From NCBI GenBank assembly GCA_000026125.1, contig CU207211.1, positions 2,852,001 to 2,916,000 on the forward strand: a stretch of DNA of 64,000 nt, given 5' to 3'. How positions within the stretch are numbered: the first letter of the stretch is position 1; each line of letters begins with the position of its first letter. This DNA is from Herminiimonas arsenicoxydans. Lineage in GTDB: Bacteria > Pseudomonadota > Gammaproteobacteria > Burkholderiales > Burkholderiaceae_D. Positions 18,295-28,825 of this stretch are shown piece after piece. The notes beneath the pieces are model-generated. The model was not told the origin of the DNA and made no database searches. It saw only the letters and a list, made by a program, of their open reading frames with translations. Both the position numbers and the translations under genes were made by a program.

Positions 18295-18927
18295 ATGAAA
18301 GTAATCGCATTTGCACGTAATGACCTGGGGACCGGAGCGAGCCGCCGCCAGCGCATTGCAGGCCTCACCCCTGGCATCGTTTATGGTGGTACCGCAGCAC
18401 CGGTCAACATCTCGCTCGACCACAACGCGCTGTACCATGCATTGAAAAAAGAAGCGTTCCACTCGTCGATTCTCGACCTGGAAGTGGATGGCAAGGTAGA
18501 ACAGGTTTTGTTGCGCGACTTCCAGGTCCACGCATACAAACAACTGGTTCTGCACGCTGATTTCCAACGCGTCGATGCCAAACAAAAAATTCACGTTAAA
18601 GTGCCGCTGCATTTCATCAATGCAGAGATCTCGCCAGCAGTCAAACTGCAGGCCGGCATCATCAGCCACGTCGCAACCGAACTGGATATCACCTGCCTGC
18701 CAGGCAATCTGCCGGAATTCGTTGAAGTTGATCTGGCTACACTGGAAGTCGGCCACTCGATTCACCTGGCTGACATCAAATTGCCAAAAGGCGTTGTTGC
18801 AGTGATCCACGGCGGCGAAGACAATCCGACGATCGCTACTGCTGCGGTTCCTGCCGGTAAAGTTGAAGAAGCAGCTGCTGCACCTGCCGCTGCTGCCGCA
18901 CCTGCAGCTCCTGCTGACAAGAAGTAA
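18295..18927 (+). CDS. rplY: 50S ribosomal protein L25/general stress protein Ctc
   Basis: The 210-residue protein is the long (Ctc/TL5) form of L25: an N-terminal 5S-rRNA-binding domain (1-95) followed by a beta domain, ending in an Ala/Pro-rich tail ([11 protein letters not shown]...) of low complexity. It binds 5S rRNA in the central protuberance of the ribosome. The ATG at 18295 is preceded by TTGGAG at proper spacing; an upstream in-frame TTG at 18283 is rejected. It is followed by a rho-independent terminator. Confidence 0.95.
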   Translation: MKVIAFARNDLGTGASRRQRIAGLTPGIVYGGTAAPVNISLDHNALYHALKKEAFHSSILDLEVDGKVEQVLLRDFQVHAYKQLVLHADFQRVDAKQKIHVKVPLHFINAEISPAVKLQAGIISHVATELDITCLPGNLPEFVEVDLATLEVGHSIHLADIKLPKGVVAVIHGGEDNPTIATAAVPAGKVEEAAAAPAAAAAPAAPADKK

Positions 18928-18960
18928 TCTCGCAATTGCAGGCTTGCCCTGCAATTGAAG

Positions 18961-18988
18961 AACCCGCCTTCGTGGCGGGTTTTTTTAT
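18961..18988 (+). terminator. Rho-independent terminator after rplY
   Basis: AACCCGCC (18961-18968), a 5-nt loop and GGCGGGTT (18974-18981) are followed by a T run. It separates the prs-rplY unit from pth. Confidence 0.9.
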
Positions 18989-19051
18989 GATGGGACTGAA
19001 CACAAGACAGTTTCATCCCCGATAATCAGGTTTTCCAATTTTCACAACGCC

Positions 19052-19642
19052 ATGCCTATTCGCCTTATCGTCGGCCTCGGCAATCCCGGCCAGGAATACG
19101 AACAAACCCGTCATAACGCCGGCTTCTGGCTGGTCGATGAACTCGCGCGCGCGACGCCGCGCTGCACGCTGTCGCGCGAATCTAAATACAGTGCGCTCGC
19201 GGCGAAAACCGCGATCGCCGGACAGGAAGTCTGGTTGCTGGAACCGCAAACCTTCATGAATCGCTCCGGACAATCGGTGGGAGCACTGGCGCGTTTCTAC
19301 AAAATCCTGCCGGACGAAATTCTGGTTGCGCATGATGAACTGGACCTGCCGCCCGGCATCGCCAAACTGAAAAAGGGCGGCTCATCCGGCGGCCACAATG
19401 GCTTGAAAGACATCACCGCCGCGCTCGGCACGCAGGATTACTGGCGCCTGCGCATAGGCATAGGCCATCCGCGCACCTTGAACCTGAATCAGGCAGTAGT
19501 CGATTTTGTTCTGCATCGTCCACGCAAGGAGGAGCAGCCGCTGATCGATGAAGCAATAGCCAAAAGCCTTTCCATCATTCCCCTGCTATGCGAAGGCAAC
19601 TTCAATGCGGCTGCGATGAAACTGCACACGGTCGAAAAATAA
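19052..19642 (+). CDS. pth: Peptidyl-tRNA hydrolase
   Basis: The 196-residue protein has the Pth signature [18 protein letters not shown] with the catalytic His21 and the later conserved Asp in [10 protein letters not shown]. It releases peptides from prematurely dropped peptidyl-tRNA. It follows the rplY terminator and precedes ychF, a very common order. Confidence 0.97.
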   Translation: MPIRLIVGLGNPGQEYEQTRHNAGFWLVDELARATPRCTLSRESKYSALAAKTAIAGQEVWLLEPQTFMNRSGQSVGALARFYKILPDEILVAHDELDLPPGIAKLKKGGSSGGHNGLKDITAALGTQDYWRLRIGIGHPRTLNLNQAVVDFVLHRPRKEEQPLIDEAIAKSLSIIPLLCEGNFNAAAMKLHTVEK

Positions 19643-19782
19643 AGCGTCAATCGATAGCAAATCCGCACGTCGGAATCCGCTCAATTGCACACAGCCTCAA
19701 GTAGTCGGCCGCCAAACGCGGCAGACCCCTCTCGCTACGGTAAAATAGCGGGTTAATTCATCTCTCAGCAAAGCACAACATC

Positions 19783-20874
19783 ATGAGTCTCAAATGCGGC
19801 ATCGTCGGCCTGCCTAACGTCGGCAAATCCACCCTCTTCAATGCGCTCACGAAAGCCGGCATCCCTGCTGAGAACTATCCGTTCTGCACGATCGAGCCTA
19901 ACGTCGGCATGGTTGAAGTACCTGATCCACGTTTGCAGGCGCTGGCAGAAATCGTCAAGCCTGAACGCATCCTGCCAGCCACGGTTGAGTTCGTCGATAT
20001 CGCCGGCCTGGTTGCCGGCGCCTCCAAAGGTGAAGGTCTGGGCAATCAATTCCTCGCGCACATCCGCGAAACCGATGCCATCGTCAATGTCGTGCGCTGC
20101 TTTGAAGACGACAATGTGATCCACGTCGCCGGCAAGATCAACCCGCTCGACGATATCGAAGTCATCCAGACCGAACTGGCGCTGGCCGATATGGGCACCG
20201 TCGAAAAAGCCATTCATCGCGAAAACAAGAAAGCCCGTTCCGGCGACAAGGATGCAGGCAAGCTGGTCGCGCTGCTGGAACGCATCATGCCGCACCTGGA
20301 TGAAGCCAAACCGGTGCGCGCAATGGGTCTGGACAAGGAAGAGATGGAACTGATCAAGCCGCTGTGCCTGATCACTGCCAAGCCTGCGATGTATGTCGGC
20401 AACGTATCCGATTCCGGCTTCACCAACAATCCCTTGCTGGATCAATTGACCGAGTATGCCAAATCGCAAAACGCACCTGTGGTTGCCATCTGCGCCGCCA
20501 TCGAATCCGAAATCGCCGAGCTCGACGAAGCAGATAAAAAGGAATTCCTCGCCGACATGGGCATGGAAGAACCTGGTCTGGATCGTTTGATCCGCGCCGG
20601 TTTCAAATTGCTCGGCCTGCAAAGCTATTTCACCGCCGGCGTAAAAGAAGTGCGCGCATGGACCATCCATGTCGGCGATACCGGCCCGCAAGCGGCAGGC
20701 GTGATTCACACCGATTTCGAACGTGGCTATATCCGCGCACAAACCATTGCGTATGAAGATTTCATCAAGTTCAAAGGCGAGCAAGGCGCGAAAGAAGCCG
20801 GCAAGATGCGCGCCGAGGGCAAGGAATACATCGTCAAGGATGGCGACGTGCTGAATTTCCTGTTCAACGTTTAA
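19783..20874 (+). CDS. ychF: Ribosome-binding ATPase YchF (OBG family)
   Basis: The 363-residue protein shows the P-loop GLPNVGKS (9-16), the G3-like [10 protein letters not shown] segment and a C-terminal TGS-like domain ending [13 protein letters not shown]. YchF is an Obg-family protein that hydrolyses ATP in preference to GTP, binds ribosomes and is linked to stress responses. A long antisense open frame covers this gene but is a shadow. Confidence 0.97.
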   Translation: MSLKCGIVGLPNVGKSTLFNALTKAGIPAENYPFCTIEPNVGMVEVPDPRLQALAEIVKPERILPATVEFVDIAGLVAGASKGEGLGNQFLAHIRETDAIVNVVRCFEDDNVIHVAGKINPLDDIEVIQTELALADMGTVEKAIHRENKKARSGDKDAGKLVALLERIMPHLDEAKPVRAMGLDKEEMELIKPLCLITAKPAMYVGNVSDSGFTNNPLLDQLTEYAKSQNAPVVAICAAIESEIAELDEADKKEFLADMGMEEPGLDRLIRAGFKLLGLQSYFTAGVKEVRAWTIHVGDTGPQAAGVIHTDFERGYIRAQTIAYEDFIKFKGEQGAKEAGKMRAEGKEYIVKDGDVLNFLFNV

Positions 20875-20905
20875 CATCCGGTCTGATTCCGTTTGCATTG
20901 TTTGC

Positions 20906-20937
20906 CCGGTCAGGTGATTTTCATTCTCGCTGACCGG
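20906..20937 (+). other. Stem-loop after ychF without T run
   Basis: CCGGTCAG (20906-20913) pairs perfectly with CTGACCGG (20930-20937) around a 16-nt loop. It is not followed by a T tract. It may stabilise the ychF transcript 3' end or act as a weak terminator. Confidence 0.4.
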
Positions 20938-20966
20938 CGTTGCACATTTACGTATCCTATTGCGCC

Positions 20967-21818
20967 ATGCCTATCCTGACCGAACTCAATCTGTACCCGA
21001 TCAAATCCTGTGCCGGCATTTCACTGCGCGAAGCAACGCTCACGCCGGCCGGTTTGATGAGCCAGCATATTTATGATCGCGAATGGATGATCGTTGATGT
21101 AAATGGGCAGGCACTGACGCAACGTGAATTTCCCAGGATGGCTTTGATCGAACCACGCATCAAGGCCGATACGATGGAATTACGCTCGCCCGGCATGTTG
21201 CGCTTTGAAGTTCTACTGGATCTGCCGGACCCGGCGGATGAAAAAATCATACGCGTCAAAGTCTGGGACGATGAAGTCGATGCTTATGATTGCGACGAAA
21301 CAACGGCGTTATGGTTCTCGAACGCTCTCGGCACCGCGTGCAGACTGGTACGCTTTCATCCGAACGCACAAAGAAGCGCGAACAAGGAATGGACAGATGG
21401 GCGCGACGTACCAGCCCTATTTTCCGACGGCTTCCCGATGCTGGTAATCGGTACCGGATCGCTGGCCGATTTGAATGAAAAACTGGTGGCGCAGGGACGT
21501 TCGGCACTGCCGATGAATCGCTTTCGTCCCAGCATGGTATTCAGCGATATAGCACCGTTTGAGGAAGATTTTGCCAGGCAATACAAGCTGGGCGAAGCAA
21601 GCCTGAAGCCGGTCAAACCCTGCCCCCGCTGCCCGATACCGTCCATCGATCAAGCCACCGGAGAAATCGGTCCCGATCCGCTGGATATCCTGCGCACTTA
21701 TCGCGTCGATCCCAAAGTTGACGACAGCATTACCTTCGGCATGAATACCATCCTGCTCAATGGCGCAGGACAAGTTGTGCGCGTAGGACAGCATGTGGAT
21801 ATGGAACTGGATTTTTAA
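20967..21818 (+). CDS. MOSC-domain protein (YcbX/mARC-like)
   Basis: The 283-residue protein has an N-terminal MOSC_N beta-barrel (LTELNLYPIKSCAG) and a MOSC domain with the conserved PCPRCP segment, where a cysteine can ligate molybdenum. Relatives such as YcbX and mARC reduce N-hydroxylated compounds using molybdenum cofactor. The ATG at 20967 is chosen over the in-frame TTG at 20940. It stands alone between ychF and a diguanylate cyclase. Confidence 0.85.
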   Translation: MPILTELNLYPIKSCAGISLREATLTPAGLMSQHIYDREWMIVDVNGQALTQREFPRMALIEPRIKADTMELRSPGMLRFEVLLDLPDPADEKIIRVKVWDDEVDAYDCDETTALWFSNALGTACRLVRFHPNAQRSANKEWTDGRDVPALFSDGFPMLVIGTGSLADLNEKLVAQGRSALPMNRFRPSMVFSDIAPFEEDFARQYKLGEASLKPVKPCPRCPIPSIDQATGEIGPDPLDILRTYRVDPKVDDSITFGMNTILLNGAGQVVRVGQHVDMELDF

Positions 21819-21989
21819 GTAGTCTGACGCACTCAGTTGTGTGCGCATGCAAGCCCGGCGTCCTGCATGCGCGGCTAAATTCAGCTTAGTCCGGCACGGC
21901 ATAAAAATTGCCACGCAGAAAGCATCGGCGTAATATTCAGCACGGATTCCCTGCCGCACTCGCTGCCCACGCAGTTCACACCTGATGCC

Positions 21990-23078
21990 ATGACGAACAC
22001 GCCAGCCACCGAAAATTCGCAGTTGCGCAGTCAGTTGAAACTGCTGCTGGAGCAGGCACATCGCAATCAGCAAATCATGCAGCGCTATCAGGAATTCGAC
22101 CTGAAGTTCATCGGCGCCAATACATTTCAGGAGTTGATCGATAGCGTATTCGACACCCTGACCGAAGCATCCGAGCTCGATGTCGTGACGCTATCGCTGA
22201 TCGATCCCGATGCAGAAATTCGCCGCATCCTGACCGATTTGCGTATCGATGTCAGCGATTATCCCAATCTGATTTTCATAGCAGAGAGCATCGATGAAAT
22301 GGCGCATCCGGCACGCAAGGCGTCGCTCGGCATATACAACAGCATGCAACATCGCCGGCTGTTCCCCGACACGGTATTGAAACCCAGCAGCGTTGCCATA
22401 CTGCCCTTGATACGACGCAATGCCTTGATAGGCTGGCTCAGCTTGGGTAGTCTGGATGCAACGCGTTTCACTTCCGGTATGGCCAGCGATTTTTTGCAGC
22501 ACCGCGCCTCCATCGTTGCAATCTGCGTTGAAAACGTCATCAACAACGAGCGCCTGCAGCATATCGGGCTGACCGATCCACTGACCGGCGTCAACAATCG
22601 CCGCTACGTCGAGCGCCGCCTGCTGGAAGAAGTCGGACGCACGCAGCGGCACGGCCATACCTTGTCAGCCATGTATATCGATCTGGATTTCTTCAAGAAG
22701 GTGAATGACAATTACGGCCATCAGGGTGGCGATGAAGTGCTGCGCGAAGTTGCAGCCCGTATCAAGGCCGAGTTGCGTCTGAGCGACGCACTGGGCCGTT
22801 TTGGCGGTGAGGAATTTGTCGTACTGTTGATTGATGCGGGCATGGAAGCAGCGCTTGCAGTAGCAGAACGCATGCGTAGCAGCATTGCCAACCGCCCTCT
22901 GGTTTTGAGCAGCGGAGAACAACTGCGCCTCTCGGTTTCCATCGGCGTCTCCACGCTGCAAGCCATAGAGCGCAAGGATGAAGTCGCAACTATCGCACAA
23001 CAGTTGCTGGCAAAAGCGGATCAGGCTTTGTATCTGGCCAAACAGGGCGGCAGAAACAAGGTCATGAACGTTATCTGA
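21990..23078 (+). CDS. Diguanylate cyclase with N-terminal GAF/DUF484-like domain
   Basis: The 362-residue protein has an N-terminal coiled region (10-35), a GAF/DUF484-like sensor domain (about 40-185) and a GGDEF domain with DPLTG (196-200) and active-site GGEEF (272-276). The product-inhibition site RxxD is present at 263-266, five residues before GGEEF. It should make cyclic di-GMP from GTP and be feedback-inhibited. There is no signal peptide or membrane segment, so it is cytoplasmic. It is followed by a terminator shared with the convergent ferredoxin gene. Confidence 0.93.
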   Translation: MTNTPATENSQLRSQLKLLLEQAHRNQQIMQRYQEFDLKFIGANTFQELIDSVFDTLTEASELDVVTLSLIDPDAEIRRILTDLRIDVSDYPNLIFIAESIDEMAHPARKASLGIYNSMQHRRLFPDTVLKPSSVAILPLIRRNALIGWLSLGSLDATRFTSGMASDFLQHRASIVAICVENVINNERLQHIGLTDPLTGVNNRRYVERRLLEEVGRTQRHGHTLSAMYIDLDFFKKVNDNYGHQGGDEVLREVAARIKAELRLSDALGRFGGEEFVVLLIDAGMEAALAVAERMRSSIANRPLVLSSGEQLRLSVSIGVSTLQAIERKDEVATIAQQLLAKADQALYLAKQGGRNKVMNVI

Positions 23079-23111
23079 TGGCGATGGCACTTGTTCCCGC
23101 ACAAATAAAAA

Positions 23112-23132
23112 CGGGCCACGGAGGCCCTTTTT
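23112..23132 (+). terminator. Bidirectional terminator between diguanylate cyclase and fdx
   Basis: GGGCC (23113-23117), loop ACGGA and GGCCC (23123-23127) are followed by five T. The opposite strand reads the same stem followed by GTTTTTATTT, so it can serve both convergent genes. Confidence 0.75.
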
Positions 23133-23159
23133 ATTCATGAAACTTGTTGCAAGACTTAT

Positions 23160-23549
<390 letters not shown>

Positions 23550-23560
23550 TCAATTCCAGC

Positions 23561-24070
<510 letters not shown>

Positions 24071-24195
24071 CTAAGTGTCAGCTCGCGGAAAAAACACGCG
24101 GCGCATGCGCCGGATGAGGCAAAGTTGGTATTTTGCTTCCTGTTCCTGCATAGCGCAGCATGACACTATGGGCACCGCAAATAACTGAAAGCGCA

Positions 24196-24849
24196 TTATG
24201 CCTGAACTTCAGGCAGTTTTTTCGCTTGCAGAAGATGGTAAAAAACCAAGCCGGCATTATCGGCCCGCACAACTTCCCAGCCCTGCAGCCAGTCTGGCGG
24301 CGTATCGGACACCAGGGAGACTTCGGATTCGATATAAATCAAGCCATCGACAGCCAGCAAAGGTATGCAGGCCGGCAATATTTTGGCAAGCCAGCTCTGG
24401 TGATACGGCGGATCGAGAAAAATAAGATTGAAGCCGGTCGCATCACGCGCCTGCATGCCCTGTGTTGCCGACAAGGCATCGCCGCGTACGATAGCGACCT
24501 GCTCCGCATGCAGCTTTTCTTTCGTTGCTTCCAGTTGCCGCACTGCCGGCGTATGCATTTCCACCATCACGACCTGCGCGGCGCCGCGACTGGCGGCCTC
24601 AAAGCCCAGCACGCCGGTGCCGGCAAACAGATCCAGGCATTTCATCCGGCTCCAGCCGCCGTCTATCAAATGATTGATCCAGTTGAATACCGTTTCACGC
24701 ACGCGATCCGGCGTCGGTCGCAAGCCTTCCACATCCAGCACCACCAGCGGTGTGCGCTTCCACTTCCCGCCTATGATGCGCACCTGATGCGTCATCTTCG
24801 GACGCGGTGTGCGCTTGGCTGCGGGCTTGGTATTCGGCTTTTTTGACAT
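24196..24849 (-). CDS. rsmD: 16S rRNA m2G966 methyltransferase
   Basis: The 217-residue protein has a basic N-terminal tail, the SAM motif LDLFAGTGVLGFEA and the catalytic FLDPPY (DPPY) motif, all typical of RsmD. It methylates G966 of 16S rRNA in the 30S subunit. It precedes coaD and follows the M16 peptidase pair, all on the minus strand. Confidence 0.95.
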   Translation of the reverse strand: MSKKPNTKPAAKRTPRPKMTHQVRIIGGKWKRTPLVVLDVEGLRPTPDRVRETVFNWINHLIDGGWSRMKCLDLFAGTGVLGFEAASRGAAQVVMVEMHTPAVRQLEATKEKLHAEQVAIVRGDALSATQGMQARDATGFNLIFLDPPYHQSWLAKILPACIPLLAVDGLIYIESEVSLVSDTPPDWLQGWEVVRADNAGLVFYHLLQAKKLPEVQA

Positions 24850-24939
24850 GGGTAGCTTGCGATTGAGTGATGCGCGGGAAAATGTGCGCAGCGTGGATTG
24901 TAATGACTACGCAGCACGCATGCCAGCACACAGTGCAAT

Positions 24940-26250
24940 CTATAGCCCGCCACCAACAATCACTGTGGAAAATTTATCGAGTTGCAGCTTGCGATTGAAT
25001 GCCGCCTTGACTTGCGCTACCGTCACGGCGGCAATCTTGGCGTTCCAGGTATTCAGATAATCCAGCGGCAACTGGTAAAACCCGATGGCGGCAATATTTT
25101 CCAGTATCTTGCGATTGCTATCGATACGCAGCGCAAAGCTGCCGGTCAGATTATCCTTGGCTGCTTTCAATTCTGCAGCGCTGGGGCCCTCGCGCAAATA
25201 ATCGGCCAGCGTATCGCGCGTTACCTTGAGCGCTTCCCCGGCCTGTTCCTTTTTCGTTTGCAAACCGATCTGGAACGGCCCGGCCTGCGCCATCGGATTG
25301 AAGTAGCTGCTGACGCCATAGGTCAAGCCGCGTTTTTCGCGCACTTGCTGCATCAGGCGCGAAGCAAAGCCGCCACCACCCAATACGTAATTGCCGACTG
25401 TCAACGCAAAGTGATCAGGGTCATGTCGTGCCAGCGCCGGCATGCCGAGCAGAATATGCGCCTGCGTCGCCTGATGCGGAATGCGTTCCTCCCTGCCCTG
25501 TGCCGCCGGCACCGCAGGCAGATCCGGCAGTGCGGCACCTTGCGGCAAACGCTGCGTCAATTGCAGTGCGATCCGGTCCGCATCGGCACGCGTGATATCG
25601 CCTATCAAGGCCACCACGGCGCGATTGGCCACGTAATACGCAGCGTGAAAAGACAGCAAGTCATCGCGCGTAATAGCCGTGATCGACTCCACTGTCGGCT
25701 GCGCACCATACGGATGAGTGCCATACAGCAAACGCGCAAAGGCTTTGTCGGCGATGGCTTCCGGCTGCGTCAGACTTTCCTTGATGGTGGCAACTGTGCG
25801 CGCCTTGTCGCGCAGCAGGAATTCTTGCGGGAAGCTCGGCTGCGCCAGCAGGCGCGCCAGCAAGGCAAGCGCCATCTCGCGCTCGCTCGCCAGTGTCCGC
25901 AAAGTAACACCGGAACGATCATCATCGAGACGGGCGCCGCGTTGCGCCGCCACATCGGCAAACGCATCCGAAATCTGCGCTTCGCCTATGGCCGGTTCGT
26001 TAGGGTTTTGGGCCGCGCGCAGCCCACGCGCCAGCATCGCATTCGTCAACGCGGCAGTACCTGATTTTCCGACCGGATCGCGTCGCGAACCGGCATCGAA
26101 ATCGACACTGACATCGAGAATCGGGATCGTATGGTTTTCCACAAACAAGACGCGCGCACCATTACTCAAAGTCCACGACTGGATCTGCAACGCAGCCTGA
26201 GAAATACTGCATGCGGCGCACAGCGTGAGGCCGACCATCAATTTAAACAT
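24940..26250 (-). CDS. M16 peptidase family protein, inactive-type subunit, exported
   Basis: The 436-residue protein has a signal peptide (MFKLMVGLTLCAACSISQA). The M16 domains lack the zinc motif HxxEH at the expected place, where GTAALTNAMLARG is found instead. The C-terminal half keeps the GLTYGVSSYF segment that supplies substrate-binding Arg/Tyr residues in M16B partners. It is therefore probably the non-catalytic partner of the adjacent gene product. The ATG at 26250 has GGAG upstream; the longer frame from 26280 is rejected. Confidence 0.87.
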   Translation of the reverse strand: MFKLMVGLTLCAACSISQAALQIQSWTLSNGARVLFVENHTIPILDVSVDFDAGSRRDPVGKSGTAALTNAMLARGLRAAQNPNEPAIGEAQISDAFADVAAQRGARLDDDRSGVTLRTLASEREMALALLARLLAQPSFPQEFLLRDKARTVATIKESLTQPEAIADKAFARLLYGTHPYGAQPTVESITAITRDDLLSFHAAYYVANRAVVALIGDITRADADRIALQLTQRLPQGAALPDLPAVPAAQGREERIPHQATQAHILLGMPALARHDPDHFALTVGNYVLGGGGFASRLMQQVREKRGLTYGVSSYFNPMAQAGPFQIGLQTKKEQAGEALKVTRDTLADYLREGPSAAELKAAKDNLTGSFALRIDSNRKILENIAAIGFYQLPLDYLNTWNAKIAAVTVAQVKAAFNRKLQLDKFSTVIVGGGL

Positions 26251-26307
26251 GAGAACTCCGAAAACGCAGGTTGTATTCAAGAACAGCGCACAGCAGGGCC
26301 GACCGCA

Positions 26308-27678
26308 TCAACGCAGAGGGCCGGCTGGCGGCGGCGCCGGTTTTTTGTCGGTAACAGGCAAAGGCAGCAGTGTGGCGACGGTCAATGCATCGTCGCCGAA
26401 ATACTTCTGCGCTACAGACTGCACTTGCTGCGGCGTCACTGCGCGCAAGCGTTCAATAATCAGATCGATATCCTTGTACGACAGACCGGACATTTCCATC
26501 GAACCGATTTCCATCGCCTGCCCGAACACCGAATCGCGCTTGTAAATCTGACCGGCGATCAATTGCGTTTTCACGCGCTTCAATTCGGTTTCGGATACGC
26601 CTTCGGTGGCAATGCGGGTAATCTCTGCGCGCAAATGCTTTTCAAGTTGCTCGGTCGTCGTACCCGCGGCAGGCACACCATCCAGCAAAAACATGACCGG
26701 GCCGCGCGCAATACCCGAATACGAAGCACCCACGTCATTGGCTACGCGGTCAGTACGCACCAGTTTTGCCGCCAGCCGGGCATTGTCGTAGCCATCGAGC
26801 ACGGCCGACAGCACATCCAGCGCAAACGCATCATCATCCCTGGCGATATCGCGCAAAGCCGGCACCTTGAAGGCCAGCACGACGTAGGGATTTTCTGCCG
26901 GCGCCTTGACGGTCACCCGCTTGATGCCCAGCTGCGGCGGCTCATTCTGCGGCCGCGTGCGCGTCAATGTTTTCTGCGGGTAGCGGCCGAAATATTTTTC
27001 GGCCAGCGCGTGCACCTGCCTGGCATCGACATCGCCGGAGACCACCATCGTCGCATTGTTCGGCGCGTACCAGGCGTCATGCCAGGCTTTCACATCGCCC
27101 ACGGTCATGTGCTGCAAATCGTCCATCCAGCCGATGACCGGATTGCGATACGGATGGGCAGCATAGGCGGTCGCCGCCAATGCCTCCTGCACCATCGCAA
27201 TCGGCTGATCATCGGTGCGCAAACGGCGCTCTTCCATAATGACGCGAATTTCCTTGGCGAACTCCGTCTTGTCGAATTGCAGATTGACCATGCGATCGGC
27301 TTCCAGCGCCATCACCGCTTCCAGTTTCGATTTTTCGATTTGCTGGAAATAGGCGGTGTAATCCCTGCTGGTAAATGCGTTTTCACGTCCGCCCAGCTGG
27401 GCGACGCGCTTGCTGAATTCGCCCGGTTTCAGCTTTTTCGTCCCCTTGAACATCATGTGTTCCAGTGCATGCGCGGTTCCGGTAGTACCGTTGCGCTCAT
27501 CCACCGAACCGGTTCGATACCAGATCATGTGCGCCACCGTCGGTGCGCGATGATCTTCATTAACGATAATCTTCATGCCGTTTTTCAGCATGAATTCCTC
27601 AGTTTGCGCCGCAACGGCCAGGGTCGGAGCCAAAATGATGGCTGCTGTCACCAGCATTGTTCTGATACTCAATTTCAT
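26308..27678 (-). CDS. M16 zinc metallopeptidase, catalytic subunit, exported
   Basis: The 456-residue protein has a signal peptide (LVTAAIILAPTLAVAAQ) and the inverted zinc motif HALEH (H70, E73, H74), with the downstream Glu in the family position. With the adjacent inactive partner it should form a heterodimeric M16B protease in the periplasm. The frame is open to 28137, but that region overlaps divergent ftsY, so the ATG at 27678 is chosen. Its substrates are unknown. Confidence 0.9.
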   Translation of the reverse strand: MKLSIRTMLVTAAIILAPTLAVAAQTEEFMLKNGMKIIVNEDHRAPTVAHMIWYRTGSVDERNGTTGTAHALEHMMFKGTKKLKPGEFSKRVAQLGGRENAFTSRDYTAYFQQIEKSKLEAVMALEADRMVNLQFDKTEFAKEIRVIMEERRLRTDDQPIAMVQEALAATAYAAHPYRNPVIGWMDDLQHMTVGDVKAWHDAWYAPNNATMVVSGDVDARQVHALAEKYFGRYPQKTLTRTRPQNEPPQLGIKRVTVKAPAENPYVVLAFKVPALRDIARDDDAFALDVLSAVLDGYDNARLAAKLVRTDRVANDVGASYSGIARGPVMFLLDGVPAAGTTTEQLEKHLRAEITRIATEGVSETELKRVKTQLIAGQIYKRDSVFGQAMEIGSMEMSGLSYKDIDLIIERLRAVTPQQVQSVAQKYFGDDALTVATLLPLPVTDKKPAPPPAGPLR

Positions 27679-27769
27679 GACCTTCGCTCTGATAGAATAC
27701 GTCGATTGTATCCGCTTGCCTGCAACATACCGGCAAGCGCCTGTGACCGCTGTTCTGACCTCATTCCCG

Positions 27770-28816
27770 ATGTTTAGTTTCTTCAAGAAAAAACCGCAAG
27801 AACCTGCACCCCTGGCGACGTCGCCTGCGACGCCCGCTCCCGCACCGGAAATGCCGGTCGTTCCTGCTCCGCCGGAGACGCAAACGGAAATCGTTGCTGC
27901 CGTCACGCCGGCCGAGCAAAAGCAATCGTGGATGGCGCGACTGAAGGTCGGGCTTTCCAAAACATCATCCAACCTGACGACCTTGTTCGTCGGCGCAAAA
28001 ATTGACGAGGATCTGTACGAAGAGCTGGAATCGGCACTGCTGATGTCCGACGCCGGCGTCGATGCCACGCAATTCCTGCTCACCGAATTGAAACGCAAGG
28101 TCAGGAATGAAAAACTGACCGAGGCTGCGCAGGTCAAAACCGCATTGCGTAGCCTGCTGCTTGAGATGCTGACGCCGCTGCAAAAGCCGCTGGTACTTGG
28201 ACAGCATCAGCCGCTGGTGATGATGATCACCGGCGTCAACGGTGCCGGCAAAACCACCACCATAGGCAAGCTTGCCAAGCATTTGCAGGCGCACCATCAA
28301 TCCGTTTTGCTGGCCGCCGGCGACACCTTCCGCGCCGCTGCACGCGAGCAGCTGACGGTGTGGGGAGAGCGCAACAACGTCACGGTGATTGCACAGGAAT
28401 CGGGCGATCCAGCCGCCGTTGCCTTCGATGCCGTCCATTCGGCGCAGGCACGCGGCACCAATGTCGTGATGGTCGACACCGCCGGACGCCTGCCTACGCA
28501 ATTGCATTTGATGGAAGAACTGAAGAAAATCAAACGCGTGATTGCCAAGGGCATGTCGTCCGCACCGCATGAAATCTTGTTGATCATAGACGGCAACACG
28601 GGACAAAATGCACTCACGCAAGTCAAGGCTTTCGATGACGCATTGGGCCTGACCGGGCTGGTCGTGACCAAACTCGACGGCACTGCGAAAGGCGGCGTTC
28701 TGGCCGCAATCGCGCGCGCGCGGCCGATCCCGGTCTACTTCATCGGCGTCGGCGAACAGATCGAAGATCTGCAGCCGTTCAATGCACAGGAATTTGTTGA
28801 AGCACTATTGGGTTAA
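27770..28816 (+). CDS. ftsY: Signal recognition particle receptor FtsY
   Basis: The 348-residue protein has an acidic and Pro/Ala-rich A domain (1-60), an N domain, and a G domain with GVNGAGKTTTIGKLA, DTAGR and TKLDGTAKGG. It docks SRP-ribosome complexes to SecYEG at the inner membrane. The start at 27770 gives MFSFFKKK; the longer frame from 27575 is antisense to the M16 gene. It is followed by ftsE and ftsX. Confidence 0.96.
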   Translation: MFSFFKKKPQEPAPLATSPATPAPAPEMPVVPAPPETQTEIVAAVTPAEQKQSWMARLKVGLSKTSSNLTTLFVGAKIDEDLYEELESALLMSDAGVDATQFLLTELKRKVRNEKLTEAAQVKTALRSLLLEMLTPLQKPLVLGQHQPLVMMITGVNGAGKTTTIGKLAKHLQAHHQSVLLAAGDTFRAAAREQLTVWGERNNVTVIAQESGDPAAVAFDAVHSAQARGTNVVMVDTAGRLPTQLHLMEELKKIKRVIAKGMSSAPHEILLIIDGNTGQNALTQVKAFDDALGLTGLVVTKLDGTAKGGVLAAIARARPIPVYFIGVGEQIEDLQPFNAQEFVEALLG

Positions 28817-28825
28817 TCGATATCG

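Noticed and set aside
19765..20898. 377-codon minus-strand frame covering ychF
   Set aside because: It is the exact antisense of a highly conserved ATPase gene; composition is Asp/Phe/His-rich without domains.
24982..26064. 360-codon plus-strand frame over the first M16 gene
   Set aside because: Antisense shadow of a gene with signal peptide and M16 domains.
26131..27777. 548-codon open frame on the plus strand across both M16 genes
   Set aside because: It is antisense to two well-supported peptidase genes, is rich in His, Arg and Gln as shadow frames are, and has no family motif.
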